From positions 186,001 through 250,000 of the forward strand of contig NZ_JAERRK010000010.1 of the NCBI RefSeq assembly GCF_016741775.1: a DNA stretch of 64,000 nucleotides. Reading direction: 5' to 3'. The translations under genes and the position numbers were made by a program. Position 1 is the stretch's first letter. Each line of letters starts with the position of its first letter. Shown piece by piece: positions 7,450 to 15,282 of this stretch. The notes below the pieces were generated by a model. It did not search any database, had not been told where the DNA came from, and saw only the letters and a program-made list of their open reading frames with translations. The stretch is from Streptomyces actinomycinicus (GTDB lineage Bacteria; Actinomycetota; Actinomycetes; Streptomycetales; Streptomycetaceae).

Positions 7450-7827
7450 TCAGATCTGCCAGGAGCGCAGCCGGTCGGCGGCGCCGTACACGTCGGTCTT
7501 GCCGGAGATCAGGTCGCGCGTGAGGTCGACGAGGGCGCCGTAGGGCGGGTCGATGCCGACGCCGCTGACGAACATGTAGGCCACGGCCGTCGCGCAGGCG
7601 AAGCGGGCGTTGGCCGCGGGCAGCGGCTTGAGCACGGCGAGGGTGTGCAGCAGCGCGGCGGCGCGCCAGGCGGCGTCCGAGTCCACGCCGAGCCGGGGCG
7701 GGTCCACCCGGTGCCGGGCGACGGCGGCGACGAGCGCGGAGAAGTCGTCCACGGCCGGCTGGTCGGGCAGCACTTCCTCGTGCCGCTGGAGCAGCCAGGG
7801 GACGTCGATGTGGATCAGGGAGGTCAT
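7450..7827 (-). CDS. Fic/Doc-like toxin component
   Basis: The 125-residue protein has the size and helical pattern of Doc toxins, which modify targets such as EF-Tu by transferring phosphate. The helix with AWRAAALLHTLAVLKPLPAANARFACATAVAYMF matches the Fic core (roughly residues 53-86). The signature HxFxxANxR is changed here: it reads KPLPAANAR, so the catalytic His and Phe are replaced by Lys and Leu, while Asn and Arg remain. Activity is therefore uncertain. It follows its antitoxin gene by three bases on the same strand, the normal order for such pairs. Actinomycete members of this group are annotated as Fic-family toxins despite this divergence. Confidence 0.75.
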   Translation of the reverse strand: MTSLIHIDVPWLLQRHEEVLPDQPAVDDFSALVAAVARHRVDPPRLGVDSDAAWRAAALLHTLAVLKPLPAANARFACATAVAYMFVSGVGIDPPYGALVDLTRDLISGKTDVYGAADRLRSWQI

Positions 7828-7830
7828 CGC

Positions 7831-8070
7831 TCAGGCGGCCTCGCCCCTGGCGGGGGGCTCGTCGTCGGGAAAGGCCGCGGCGAACTCCTCGGCATGGGCG
7901 GCGAAGAAGCGGCGGAAGGCCTCCGCGCCCTCCTGCAGGGCCCGGTGCCGGGCGATGTCGGCGGCGGCGGCCTCGCGGACGAGGGCCTTCATCGACGTAC
8001 CGCGTTCCTTGGCGATCTGGCGCAGGTCCTCGAGTTCCCGTTCGCTGAACTCCACGTTGAGAGCTGGCAT
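7831..8070 (-). CDS. Antitoxin, ribbon-helix-helix type
   Basis: A 79-residue acidic protein starting MPALNVEFSERELEDLRQIA. Residues 1-45 match a ribbon-helix-helix DNA-binding fold (beta strand ALNVEF, then two helices with the TSMKALVREA turn), and the acidic C-terminal half would wrap the toxin. I chose ATG 8070, preceded by GTGAGGGG, rather than an in-frame start at 8127 that has no SD. Its stop lies three bases before the toxin start. Antitoxins of this type repress their own operon, and a small inverted repeat lies just upstream at 8081-8095. The specific antitoxin family is not certain. Confidence 0.75.
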   Translation of the reverse strand: MPALNVEFSERELEDLRQIAKERGTSMKALVREAAAADIARHRALQEGAEAFRRFFAAHAEEFAAAFPDDEPPARGEAA

Positions 8071-8080
8071 GCCCCTCACG

Positions 8081-8095
8081 GTACCGCGAGGGTAC
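8081..8095 (-). promoter_or_regulatory. Inverted repeat before the antitoxin gene, possible autoregulatory operator
   Basis: GTACC at 8081-8085 and GGTAC at 8091-8095 flank GCGAG, 11 bases before the antitoxin ATG. The A/T-rich stretch at 8101-8110 just upstream on the minus strand could be the -10 region. Dyad symmetry at this place fits autorepression by the toxin-antitoxin complex. Confidence 0.4.
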
Positions 8096-8425
8096 TCACG
8101 CGTAAATATGCGCAGGTGGGACGGCATTCCCTCTGGTACCGGAAGGGTTCGATGCCGACCGGGTCGACGAGCAGGAGCTACCCAGAAGCACTCACAACTG
8201 ATCGCGACCGAACAGATTCTGACGTCTTGCCACGCAAGATCATCGCTTCCGGGTGGCTACGTGGCCGCCATCGGCCATACCCCCTCCGGACTTCCCCTCT
8301 CGACCGTGCAGCCGGATGCGTCCGGCCCGGCGCCGGCCGGCGTTCACACGCGTCCGCGAAGCACTACTCTGGAACACGCGTGAAGCCACCTGTTCACTGT
8401 GAGTGTGCGCTTGGGAGCGGCGACG
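8096..8425. other. Divergent intergenic region, antitoxin / phosphatase
   Basis: About 330 bases with a lower-GC patch at 8185-8260. It must hold promoters for both directions. No SD-supported open frame and no strong hairpin were seen. Confidence 0.4.
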
Positions 8426-10609
8426 ATGAGCCGGGTCTATCCGATCGACGACGCGGCGACGGCCCGGGCTGTCATCGACGACGACGGAACACTGGTCGAG
8501 TGGAACGAGGGCGCCCGGCGCCTGCTCGGCCACCCGGCCGGCTCCGTTCTGGGCAGGCCCGCCGCCGAACTGCTGGCCGGCCCCGGTGCCCCTGTCCCGC
8601 CGAGGGGCCCGCGCTGGGCGGGAACGCTCGGACTGCGCCACCGCGACGGCCGCACCCTCTCGGTGTGGCTGCTCGCCCACCGCCGCCCGGCACAGGACGG
8701 ACACCCGGGCGGCTGGACCGTCGTCACCCCGCTCACCGGCGCCGAGCCGCCCGCCCCGGACGATCCGCTCGGCAGGGCGGCCCTCATCCAGTCGCCCTGC
8801 GCGGTCGCGGTGTACGACCACGCGCTGCGGCTGCGCCGGATGAACGACGCGATGGCCTCCGTCATCGGCCTGTCCGAGGAGCGGGTGCGGGGGCTGCGGC
8901 CCTCGGAGATCGGCGGCCGACCGCAGAGCGACGAACTGGAACGGCACATGCTCCAGGTGCTGACCTCGGGCAGACCGCTGGACATGGAGGCCTTCACCCG
9001 CTCCGGCGGCGAGGAACGGGCACACGCCTGGCTCGCCCGGATGGCCCCGGTCACGGACGCGGAGGGCCGGGTGCGGGGCGTGTGCCTGGCCGCGCACGAC
9101 GTCACCGACAACTACCGGGCCCGACAGCGGCTGCAGCTCGTCAACGAGGCGAGCATGCGCATCGGGACCACGCTCGACGTCCTGCGGACGGCGCGGGAGC
9201 TGGCGGCCATGTGCGTGCCCACGCTCGCCGACTTCGTCACCGTCGACCTGCTGGACCCCGAGGACTACGGCGGCGAACCCCCGGCCCGCATCACGGCGCC
9301 GGTCACCCTGCGCCGGGCCGCCCACGAGTCGGTGCTCGGCGGCGTGCCCGAGGCGGTGCTGAAGCCCGGGCAGACCGAGGTCTACCCGGCCGGCTCCCCG
9401 CAGGCGGACTCGCTCACCGCGGGGCACGCGATCACCGCCTCGGTGACCGCGGGCGACCTGGACCAGTGGCTGACCTGGAACACCATGCGCGGCGAACGGG
9501 TGCGCACCTTCGGCATCCACTCCTCGATGTCCGTGCCGATCCAGGCCCGCGGTCTCACCCTCGGCGTGGCGGTCTTCACCCGGCACCGGCGCCCGGACGG
9601 ATTCACCCCCGACGACAGGCTGCTGGCCGAGGAGATCACCACGCGGGCCGCCGTCTGCATCGACAACGCCCGCCGCTACTCGCGCGAGCGGGAGACCGCG
9701 CTCGCGCTCCAGCGCAGCCTGCTGCCCCGCCGGCTGCCGCGGACGGCCGCTCTGGAGGCGTCCTCCCGGTACCTGCCCGCCGCCCGGGCCGGGGTGGGCG
9801 GGGACTGGTTCGACGTGATCCCGCTGTCCGGCCTGCGGGTCGCCATGGTCGTCGGGGACGTCGTCGGGCACGGGGTCCAGGCCTCGGCCACCATGGGCCG
9901 GCTGCGCACGGCCGTACGCACCCTCGCCGACATCGACCTGGCCCCCGACGAGCTGCTGACCCACCTGGACGACCTGGTCGTCCGGCTGTCGGAGGAGTCG
10001 GGCGGGGAAGGCAGCCCCGGCGAGGTCGGCGCCACCTGCCTGTACGCCGTCTACGACCCGGTGTCGCGGCGGTGCTGCGTGGCCCGCGCCGGACACCCGC
10101 CGCCCGTGCTGCTGCGGCCGGGCGGCCGGCCGGAGCTGCTGGACCTGCCCGCCGGACCGCCGCTGGGCCTGGGCGGGCTGCCGTTCGAGTCCGCCGAGGT
10201 CGAACTGCCCGAGGGCAGCGTCCTCGCCCTGTACACGGACGGTCTGGTGCTGTCCCGGGACCGGGACGGGGACGCCAGCCGCGAACTGCTGTTCCGGGCG
10301 CTCGAGCGGGACTGCGCCACCCTGGACGAGACCTGCGACGGCGTCCTGCACGCACTGCTGCCGTCCGGGAGCGCCGCCGACGACGTGGCTCTGCTCCTGG
10401 CCCGTACCCAGGGCCTGCCGGCCTCGGGGGTCGCGACCTGGGACATCCCCGCCGACCCGGCACTGGTCGCGCCGGTCCGCAAGCAGGTCGTGGCGCAGCT
10501 GTCCGACTGGGGGCTGAGCGAGGCCTCGTTCACGACGGAGCTGGTGGTCAGCGAGCGCTGGTCACCAACGCCATCCGGTACGGCTCGCACCCGATCCGGC
10601 TCCGGCTGA
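8426..10609 (+). CDS. PAS/GAF/PP2C (SpoIIE-type) phosphatase, frameshifted near its end
   Basis: A cytoplasmic Ser/Thr phosphatase of the RsbU/SpoIIE type that would reset an anti-sigma antagonist. Order: PAS at about 10-105, second PAS at about 115-230, GAF at about 245-420, PP2C from about 435 to 655 with the metal-binding signature GVGGDWFDV and GDVVGHG, then the start of a GHKL ATPase domain from about 675. I chose ATG 8426 with a GGGAG SD over GTG 8399. After Ser709-Glu710 the frame turns into WSPTPSGT and stops at 10609, whereas the expected SELVTNAIRYG continues in another frame to 10809. Two extra bases (or one missing) at about 10556 explain this. It could be a real mutation or a read error. 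Confidence 0.85.
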   Translation: MSRVYPIDDAATARAVIDDDGTLVEWNEGARRLLGHPAGSVLGRPAAELLAGPGAPVPPRGPRWAGTLGLRHRDGRTLSVWLLAHRRPAQDGHPGGWTVVTPLTGAEPPAPDDPLGRAALIQSPCAVAVYDHALRLRRMNDAMASVIGLSEERVRGLRPSEIGGRPQSDELERHMLQVLTSGRPLDMEAFTRSGGEERAHAWLARMAPVTDAEGRVRGVCLAAHDVTDNYRARQRLQLVNEASMRIGTTLDVLRTARELAAMCVPTLADFVTVDLLDPEDYGGEPPARITAPVTLRRAAHESVLGGVPEAVLKPGQTEVYPAGSPQADSLTAGHAITASVTAGDLDQWLTWNTMRGERVRTFGIHSSMSVPIQARGLTLGVAVFTRHRRPDGFTPDDRLLAEEITTRAAVCIDNARRYSRERETALALQRSLLPRRLPRTAALEASSRYLPAARAGVGGDWFDVIPLSGLRVAMVVGDVVGHGVQASATMGRLRTAVRTLADIDLAPDELLTHLDDLVVRLSEESGGEGSPGEVGATCLYAVYDPVSRRCCVARAGHPPPVLLRPGGRPELLDLPAGPPLGLGGLPFESAEVELPEGSVLALYTDGLVLSRDRDGDASRELLFRALERDCATLDETCDGVLHALLPSGSAADDVALLLARTQGLPASGVATWDIPADPALVAPVRKQVVAQLSDWGLSEASFTTELVVSERWSPTPSGTARTRSGSG

Positions 10610-10809
10610 TCCATGACGCGACCACACTGATCTGCGAGGTCTCCGACACCAGCCACACGGCCCCGCACCTGCGCCGGGCCAAGGTCTTCGACGAGGGCGG
10701 CCGGGGCCTGCTCCTGGTCGCCCAGCTCACCCAGCGCTGGGGCAGCCGGCACACCCCGGACGGCAAGACGATCTGGGCGGAGCTGCCGCTGTACGAGGAG
10801 GACGTGTAG
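10558..10809 (+). pseudogene. Out-of-frame ATPase (RsbW-like) end of the phosphatase gene
   Basis: From 10558 the frame reads LVTNAIRYGSHPIRLRLI, then DEGGRGLLLVAQL and a C-terminus at 10809. These are the N-box and G-box of the anti-sigma-type histidine-kinase-like ATPase domain that normally ends this phosphatase family. It has no start of its own and is the continuation of the gene at 8426 after the shift at about 10556. If repaired, the whole protein would be about 793 residues. The phosphatase half is intact without it, so the truncated product may still dephosphorylate its target but not bind one as an anti-sigma factor. Confidence 0.8.
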
Positions 10810-10934
10810 AGGGAGCGGACCGGGCGCACCTCACGGCCGGGGACACTCGACGGCCGGTCAGGCCCTGCGGCTGACGGAGCGCGCGGCCGACGGGCCTGCG
10901 GCCGGGAGGTGTCCGTCTTCTGGCGCGCGTGCGG

Positions 10935-11483
10935 TCAGGAGGCCGTCAGCCAGGGGCGCACCTGCTTGCGGGCCTCGTGCAGGCGTGACTTGAGGGTGCC
11001 GAGCGGTATGCCGACGCGTTCGGCGATCTCCGCGTACTCCAGCTGGCAGATGTCCCGGTAGACCAACGGCGCGACCAGGTGCGGATGCTCCCGCTCCAGG
11101 CGGTCCAGGGCCTCCAGCAGATCCACCCGGGAGCCGGCGATGACGCTGGTGGTGCGCGGGTCCACGGCATGGGCGGGCTCGATGGCGGCCGGCTGCTCGG
11201 CGGCCCGCCGCTTCAGCTCGCGGTACTTCTGCCGGCAGCAGTTGGCGACCACGGTGTACAGCCAGGTGCCGAAGCGGCTGCGTCCCTCGAACCCGGCGAT
11301 GTGCCGGGCCACCTGGAACAGCACGTCCTGGGCGGCTTCCTCGGCGTCCTCCCGGCAGGGCAGGAAGCGCCCGCACCGGCGCACGACCTCCGGCCGCAGC
11401 TCGGCCAGCAGCCGGTCCAGGGCCGCGCCGTCGCCCGCGGCGGCCCGCCGGGCGAGCTCCTCCATCAGCGCCTGGTCCTGCAC
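10935..11483 (-). CDS. ECF-type RNA polymerase sigma factor
   Basis: The 182-residue protein has sigma region 2 at about 25-95, with the core-binding DAEEAAQDVLFQVARHI and the TWLYTVVANCCRQKYRELKR segment. Region 4 is at about 125-178, with the helix-turn-helix LEYAEIAERVGIPLGTLKSRLHEARKQV. There is no C-terminal extension, so it is a plain two-domain ECF sigma. Start GTG 11483 has a GGGGGA SD. No anti-sigma gene is adjacent on the same strand. Instead a membrane Ser/Thr kinase diverges from it across only 47 bases, which suggests the kinase, or a common promoter region, controls it. Target promoters are unknown. Confidence 0.92.
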   Translation of the reverse strand: MQDQALMEELARRAAAGDGAALDRLLAELRPEVVRRCGRFLPCREDAEEAAQDVLFQVARHIAGFEGRSRFGTWLYTVVANCCRQKYRELKRRAAEQPAAIEPAHAVDPRTTSVIAGSRVDLLEALDRLEREHPHLVAPLVYRDICQLEYAEIAERVGIPLGTLKSRLHEARKQVRPWLTAS

Positions 11484-11530
11484 GGAAGGGTCCCCCTCGG
11501 AGTCGATCCCAGGCCAGGCATGATAGTCGT

Positions 11531-12922
11531 ATGCACCCCCTGGAACGGATCGGCCGCCACCGCCTGGAACGGCCGCTGGGCAGCGGCGCCTTCGCCACGG
11601 TGTGGCTGGCCCACGACCCGGAGCTGCAGGCGCCGGTGGCCGTGAAGGTGCTCGCCGAGAACTGGGCGCACCGGCTCGACATCAGGGAGCGCTTCCTGGC
11701 CGAGGCCCGGCTGCTGCGCCGGGCCGGTTCCGGCCGGCTGGTGCAGGTCTACGACATCGGCGAACTCCCCGACGGCAGACCCTACTTCGTGATGGAGTAT
11801 GCCGACGGCGGCACCCTCGCCGATCTGCCGGCCGGCGGTCCGCTGCCGGTGCGGGACGCGCTGGCGCTGACCGCGGAGGCCGCACGCGGTGCCGCGGCGC
11901 TGCACGAGGCGGGCATCGTGCACCGCGACATCAAGCCGACGAACGTGCTGCTGCACACCGCCCCGGACGGCACCCGGCGGGTGCTCCTGGCCGACCTGGG
12001 CCTCGCCAAGAGCCTCGCGCAGGCCTCGGTGCTCACCCTGGCCGCGGGCTCGGCGGGCTACCAGCCCCCGGAACAGGCCGAGCCGGGCGAGGGCATCGAC
12101 GAACGCGCCGACGTCTACAGCCTGGGCGCGGTCGCCTACGAGTTGCTCACCGGGACCGTGCCGGGGCCGCCGGGGAAGGTCGTACCGCCCGGGCGGCTGC
12201 GGCCGGAGCTGGGCGAGGACGTGGCGCGGGCGGTGCTGCGCGCGCTGGAGCCGGACCGGGAGCGGCGCTGGCCGAGCGCGACGGCGTTCGCACAGGAGCT
12301 GGACCGGCTGGCCGCGGGTCCCTCGGCGCGGCCGACGCGACGGCTGGACCGCGTCCGCGGCCGGCTCAACGCCGTGACCCTGGCGGTGGCGGCGGTCCTC
12401 GCCGCCACCGCCGCCGCGGTCACGGTCACCGTGGTGCTGCACCGCGGCGGCACCGCGGACGACGGGACACGGGTCACCGACGCCACCGGGCGGGTGAGCG
12501 TGCGGGTGCCGGCCGGCTGGGGCCGCGAACTGCGCGCCTCCGGCTGGGATCCGCGCGCGCTCGGGCTGCGGGCGGGTCATGAGCCGGGGCTGGTGGTGGC
12601 CGACGACCTGTCCCGGTGGCCCGATCTGCGGGCCGCCGTGGACGGCGTGTTCGTCGGGGTCAGCACGCACGGCGACGTCACCGCGAAGGTGAAGGCGCTC
12701 GCGCACCCCGGCTGCCACTACTCCGGCGCCCGGACGGTCACCGCCGGGGACCGGCACGGCCTGGTCCGGGCCTGGGACGGCTGCCCGGACGGCGGTTCCG
12801 TCACCGAGTCGGCGCTGGTCCCGGCGGGCGGCTCGGCCCAGCCCCAGGTGTACGTGCAGGTGCGCCAACGGGACGACAGCGACGCGACCGACCCGATTCT
12901 CCGCTCCCTGCGGGTGACCTGA
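11531..12922 (+). CDS. Membrane Ser/Thr protein kinase (PknB-like)
   Basis: The 463-residue protein has an N-terminal Hanks-type kinase domain at about 8-270: glycine loop LGSGAFATVW, catalytic loop starting at His131 with Asp133 (HRDIKPTN), and a DLGLAK motif in place of DFG, a common bacterial variant. A single membrane helix at about 280-303 leads to an external domain of about 155 residues with two Cys (in PGCHY and DGCPD), which is not a PASTA domain and whose ligand is unknown. It diverges from an ECF sigma gene with 47 bases between the starts, so both promoters overlap. The kinase likely senses an envelope signal; phosphorylation of the sigma factor is a reasonable but unproven guess. 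Confidence 0.9.
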   Translation: MHPLERIGRHRLERPLGSGAFATVWLAHDPELQAPVAVKVLAENWAHRLDIRERFLAEARLLRRAGSGRLVQVYDIGELPDGRPYFVMEYADGGTLADLPAGGPLPVRDALALTAEAARGAAALHEAGIVHRDIKPTNVLLHTAPDGTRRVLLADLGLAKSLAQASVLTLAAGSAGYQPPEQAEPGEGIDERADVYSLGAVAYELLTGTVPGPPGKVVPPGRLRPELGEDVARAVLRALEPDRERRWPSATAFAQELDRLAAGPSARPTRRLDRVRGRLNAVTLAVAAVLAATAAAVTVTVVLHRGGTADDGTRVTDATGRVSVRVPAGWGRELRASGWDPRALGLRAGHEPGLVVADDLSRWPDLRAAVDGVFVGVSTHGDVTAKVKALAHPGCHYSGARTVTAGDRHGLVRAWDGCPDGGSVTESALVPAGGSAQPQVYVQVRQRDDSDATDPILRSLRVT

Positions 12923-13094
12923 GACGCCTGCCGGACCCGTGGCCGGGGAAGAGAACGGGGTAAGAACCAGGAAAGGAAGCCGGTGCGCCGCGAACTTTTC
13001 CGGGGCCCCGTGCATCGGAGTGGGATGACGGCGCATCCGGCGCCGACGGCATGCGCGCGGCGCGTGCCGGAATGAACCTGGAGTGGTGAACGAC

Positions 13095-13784
13095 ATGGTG
13101 TACACCCCCCGGTCCGCGCGGCACGGGGCCCTGCTCGTGGGCACGGTCGCCGTGCTGGGCCTCCTGACCGCCTGCGGCAACGGCACCGACGGGCACGGCA
13201 GTCCGCCGGCCTCCGTCTCCGGCACGGCCGGACCCGCGCAGGAGGACTCGAAGAGCCCGGCGTCCGACACGGCCTCCGCCTCCGCCGGCGCCCCGTCGTC
13301 GTCCGCGCCGGGGACGACGGTGTCCGCGGGCGGCGCGACGAGCGCGACCACGACGCCCGCGGCGAGTTCCCGCTGCCACACCTCAGAACTGCGGGCCTCC
13401 GTCGGCCGCAACGACCCGGGCGCCGGCCAGGAGAACTTCCCGGTGGTGCTCACCAACAGGTCCGCCCGGACCTGCACCCTGCACGGCTATCCCGGCGCCG
13501 CCTTCGTCGACGCGTCCGGTTCCCAGCTCGGACCCGACCCCACCCGTGAGCCCGGCTCCCCGGTCACCGTCACGCTCAAGCCCGGGAAGAGCGCCTGGGC
13601 GGGGCTGACCTTCTCCAACCCGGGGATCAGCGGGGCGAAGACGGCGACGCCTGCCGCGCTGCTGGTCACGCCGCCGGACGAGCACGACTCGCTGAAGGCG
13701 GCCTGGTCCGGCGGGGAGGTGCCGGTCTCCGGAAGCTCCTCGGCCGTGCGTCTGACGGTGCTCGGCCCCGGCACGGCTCCCTGA
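13095..13784 (+). CDS. DUF4232 lipoprotein
   Basis: The 229-residue protein has a lipoprotein signal with lipobox LLTAC (lipid-modified Cys near residue 28), a Ser/Ala/Thr-rich linker to about residue 90, then a DUF4232 domain that starts with the typical CHTSELRASVG and includes VVLTNRSARTCTLHGYPG. The two domain cysteines probably form a disulfide. I chose ATG 13095, 11 bases after GGAG, rather than the GTG codons at 13083 and 13086. It is anchored outside the cytoplasmic membrane; the family's role is unknown. A strong terminator follows 16 bases after the stop. Confidence 0.87.
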   Translation: MVYTPRSARHGALLVGTVAVLGLLTACGNGTDGHGSPPASVSGTAGPAQEDSKSPASDTASASAGAPSSSAPGTTVSAGGATSATTTPAASSRCHTSELRASVGRNDPGAGQENFPVVLTNRSARTCTLHGYPGAAFVDASGSQLGPDPTREPGSPVTVTLKPGKSAWAGLTFSNPGISGAKTATPAALLVTPPDEHDSLKAAWSGGEVPVSGSSSAVRLTVLGPGTAP

Positions 13785-13800
13785 CCCGTACCCCGCCGCG

Positions 13801-13836
13801 CGAACCCCGCTGTCACCACCGAGGCAGCGGGGTTCG
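13801..13836 (+). terminator. 12-bp perfect hairpin after the DUF4232 gene
   Basis: CGAACCCCGCTG at 13801-13812 pairs exactly with CAGCGGGGTTCG at 13825-13836 around a 12-base loop. It is a clear factor-independent-type stem without a U-tail. Confidence 0.8.
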
Positions 13837-13978
13837 TCATGACGGCGCCGCGGACTGTCACAGAACGGCAACAGGCGCCGCCGGCCCCGATCTTTTCCCC
13901 GCCCCCCGCCATCGAACCCGGTCGACCGCACGGCGAACAGGCCCAGCTGGGGCCACGACCAGAAAACCGGGGACACGA

Positions 13979-15220
13979 ATGAACGGGATCTCACGCAGGC
14001 GGGTGCTGACGGCGGGAGCGGCGGCGGGTGCCCTCGGGACACTGGCCGCCTGCTCGTCGGGCACCGGCCTCTCGGCCGGCGGTTCCGAACCGGCGGACGG
14101 CAAGGGCACCGCGCAGGCCCGCCCGGTGAAGCCCATCGGCGACGGCTCCACCGCCGACACCGGTGCCCAGCCCCGCCAGCCGAAGCCGGCCCGGCTGCGA
14201 CCGGGCCGGCGGCCCCCGCAGTTCGTGGTGTTCTCCTGGGACGGCGCGGGCGAGGTGAGCAGCAAGCTGTTCTCCCGGTTCCGCAAGGTGGCCGCCGGCC
14301 ACGGCGCCGGGATGACCTTCTTCCTCAGCGGCATCTACACACTGCCCGAGTCCAAGAAGCACCTGTACCGGCCCCCGCAGCACCCGGCCGGCGCCTCCGC
14401 GATCGGCTACCTCGCCGACCGGCACATCCACGCCACCCTCCAGCAGGTGCGGGCCGCCTGGCTGGAGGGCCATGAGATCGGCACCCACTTCAACGGGCAC
14501 TTCTGCGGTGCCGGCGGCGTGCGCAACTGGTCCCCCTCCGAGTGGCGCAGCGAGATCGAGCAGGCGGTGGACTTCGTCACCAAGTGGAAGACCAACACCG
14601 GCTTCACCGACCTCGAGCCGCTCCCCTTCGACTACCGCAAGGAGCTGGTCGGCGGCCGCACCCCGTGCCTGGAGGGCCAGGCCAACCTGCTGCCCACCGC
14701 CGCCGCGCTCGGCTGGAAGTACGACGCCAGCTCGCCGGGCGGGCTGCAGATCTGGCCGGGAAAGGTGCAGGGCGGCAGACTGTGGGACTTCCCGCTGCAG
14801 TCCATACCGTTCTCCGGGCACTCCTTCCAGGTGCTCTCGATGGACTACAACATGATGTTCAACCAGTCCGGCGGCAACCCGCTCGGCGACCGCGCCCGGT
14901 ACGCCACGTGGCGCGCGCAGGCCCGCGACACCTATCTGGCCGGTTTCCGGCGGGCGTACGAGACGAACCGCGCGCCCCTCTTCATCGGCAACCACTTCGA
15001 GCGCTGGAACGGCGGCATCTACATGGACGCCGTCGAGGAGGCCATCGGGGAGATGGCCGCGCACGACGACGTCCGGTTCGTGTCCTTCAAGCAGCTGGTG
15101 ACCTGGCTGGAGGCGCAGGACCCGGCAGTGCTGCGCAAGCTGCGCACGCTCTCGCCGGGCCAGTCCCCCACGGGCGGCTGGGCGGAGTTCCTGGGCGCGG
15201 CCGGCAGCCCGTCGTCGTAA
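13979..15220 (+). CDS. Tat-exported lipoprotein with polysaccharide-deacetylase-like domain
   Basis: The 413-residue protein begins with a twin-arginine signal (ISRRRVLTAGAAAG) that also carries a lipobox (LAAC), so it is exported folded and lipid-anchored. After a linker, residues 80-390 resemble a NodB/CE4 polysaccharide deacetylase fold: FVVFSWDGAGE replaces the usual TFDDG, and HEIGTHFNGHFC supplies the two-histidine metal motif. Replacement of the second Asp of the classical DD pair makes activity on acetylated glycans uncertain. ATG 13979 follows a weak SD. The gene is alone between two clear breaks. Homologous proteins are frequent in Streptomyces and are usually named polysaccharide deacetylase. 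Confidence 0.75.
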   Translation: MNGISRRRVLTAGAAAGALGTLAACSSGTGLSAGGSEPADGKGTAQARPVKPIGDGSTADTGAQPRQPKPARLRPGRRPPQFVVFSWDGAGEVSSKLFSRFRKVAAGHGAGMTFFLSGIYTLPESKKHLYRPPQHPAGASAIGYLADRHIHATLQQVRAAWLEGHEIGTHFNGHFCGAGGVRNWSPSEWRSEIEQAVDFVTKWKTNTGFTDLEPLPFDYRKELVGGRTPCLEGQANLLPTAAALGWKYDASSPGGLQIWPGKVQGGRLWDFPLQSIPFSGHSFQVLSMDYNMMFNQSGGNPLGDRARYATWRAQARDTYLAGFRRAYETNRAPLFIGNHFERWNGGIYMDAVEEAIGEMAAHDDVRFVSFKQLVTWLEAQDPAVLRKLRTLSPGQSPTGGWAEFLGAAGSPSS

Positions 15221-15282
15221 CCCGTCGGAGGTCGTCTGTTTTCATGGGCGGGCACCCTTGATCGCTTCCGGAAGGACTCGCC

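Noticed and set aside
10545..10565. Programmed ribosomal frameshift in the phosphatase gene
   Set aside because: No slippery heptamer or following stem is seen; a mutation or read error is simpler.
7171..10809. A 1212-codon open frame on the + strand
   Set aside because: It is the shifted frame of the PP2C phosphatase and only its last 83 codons (from 10558) are real coding, as the ATPase end after the frameshift.
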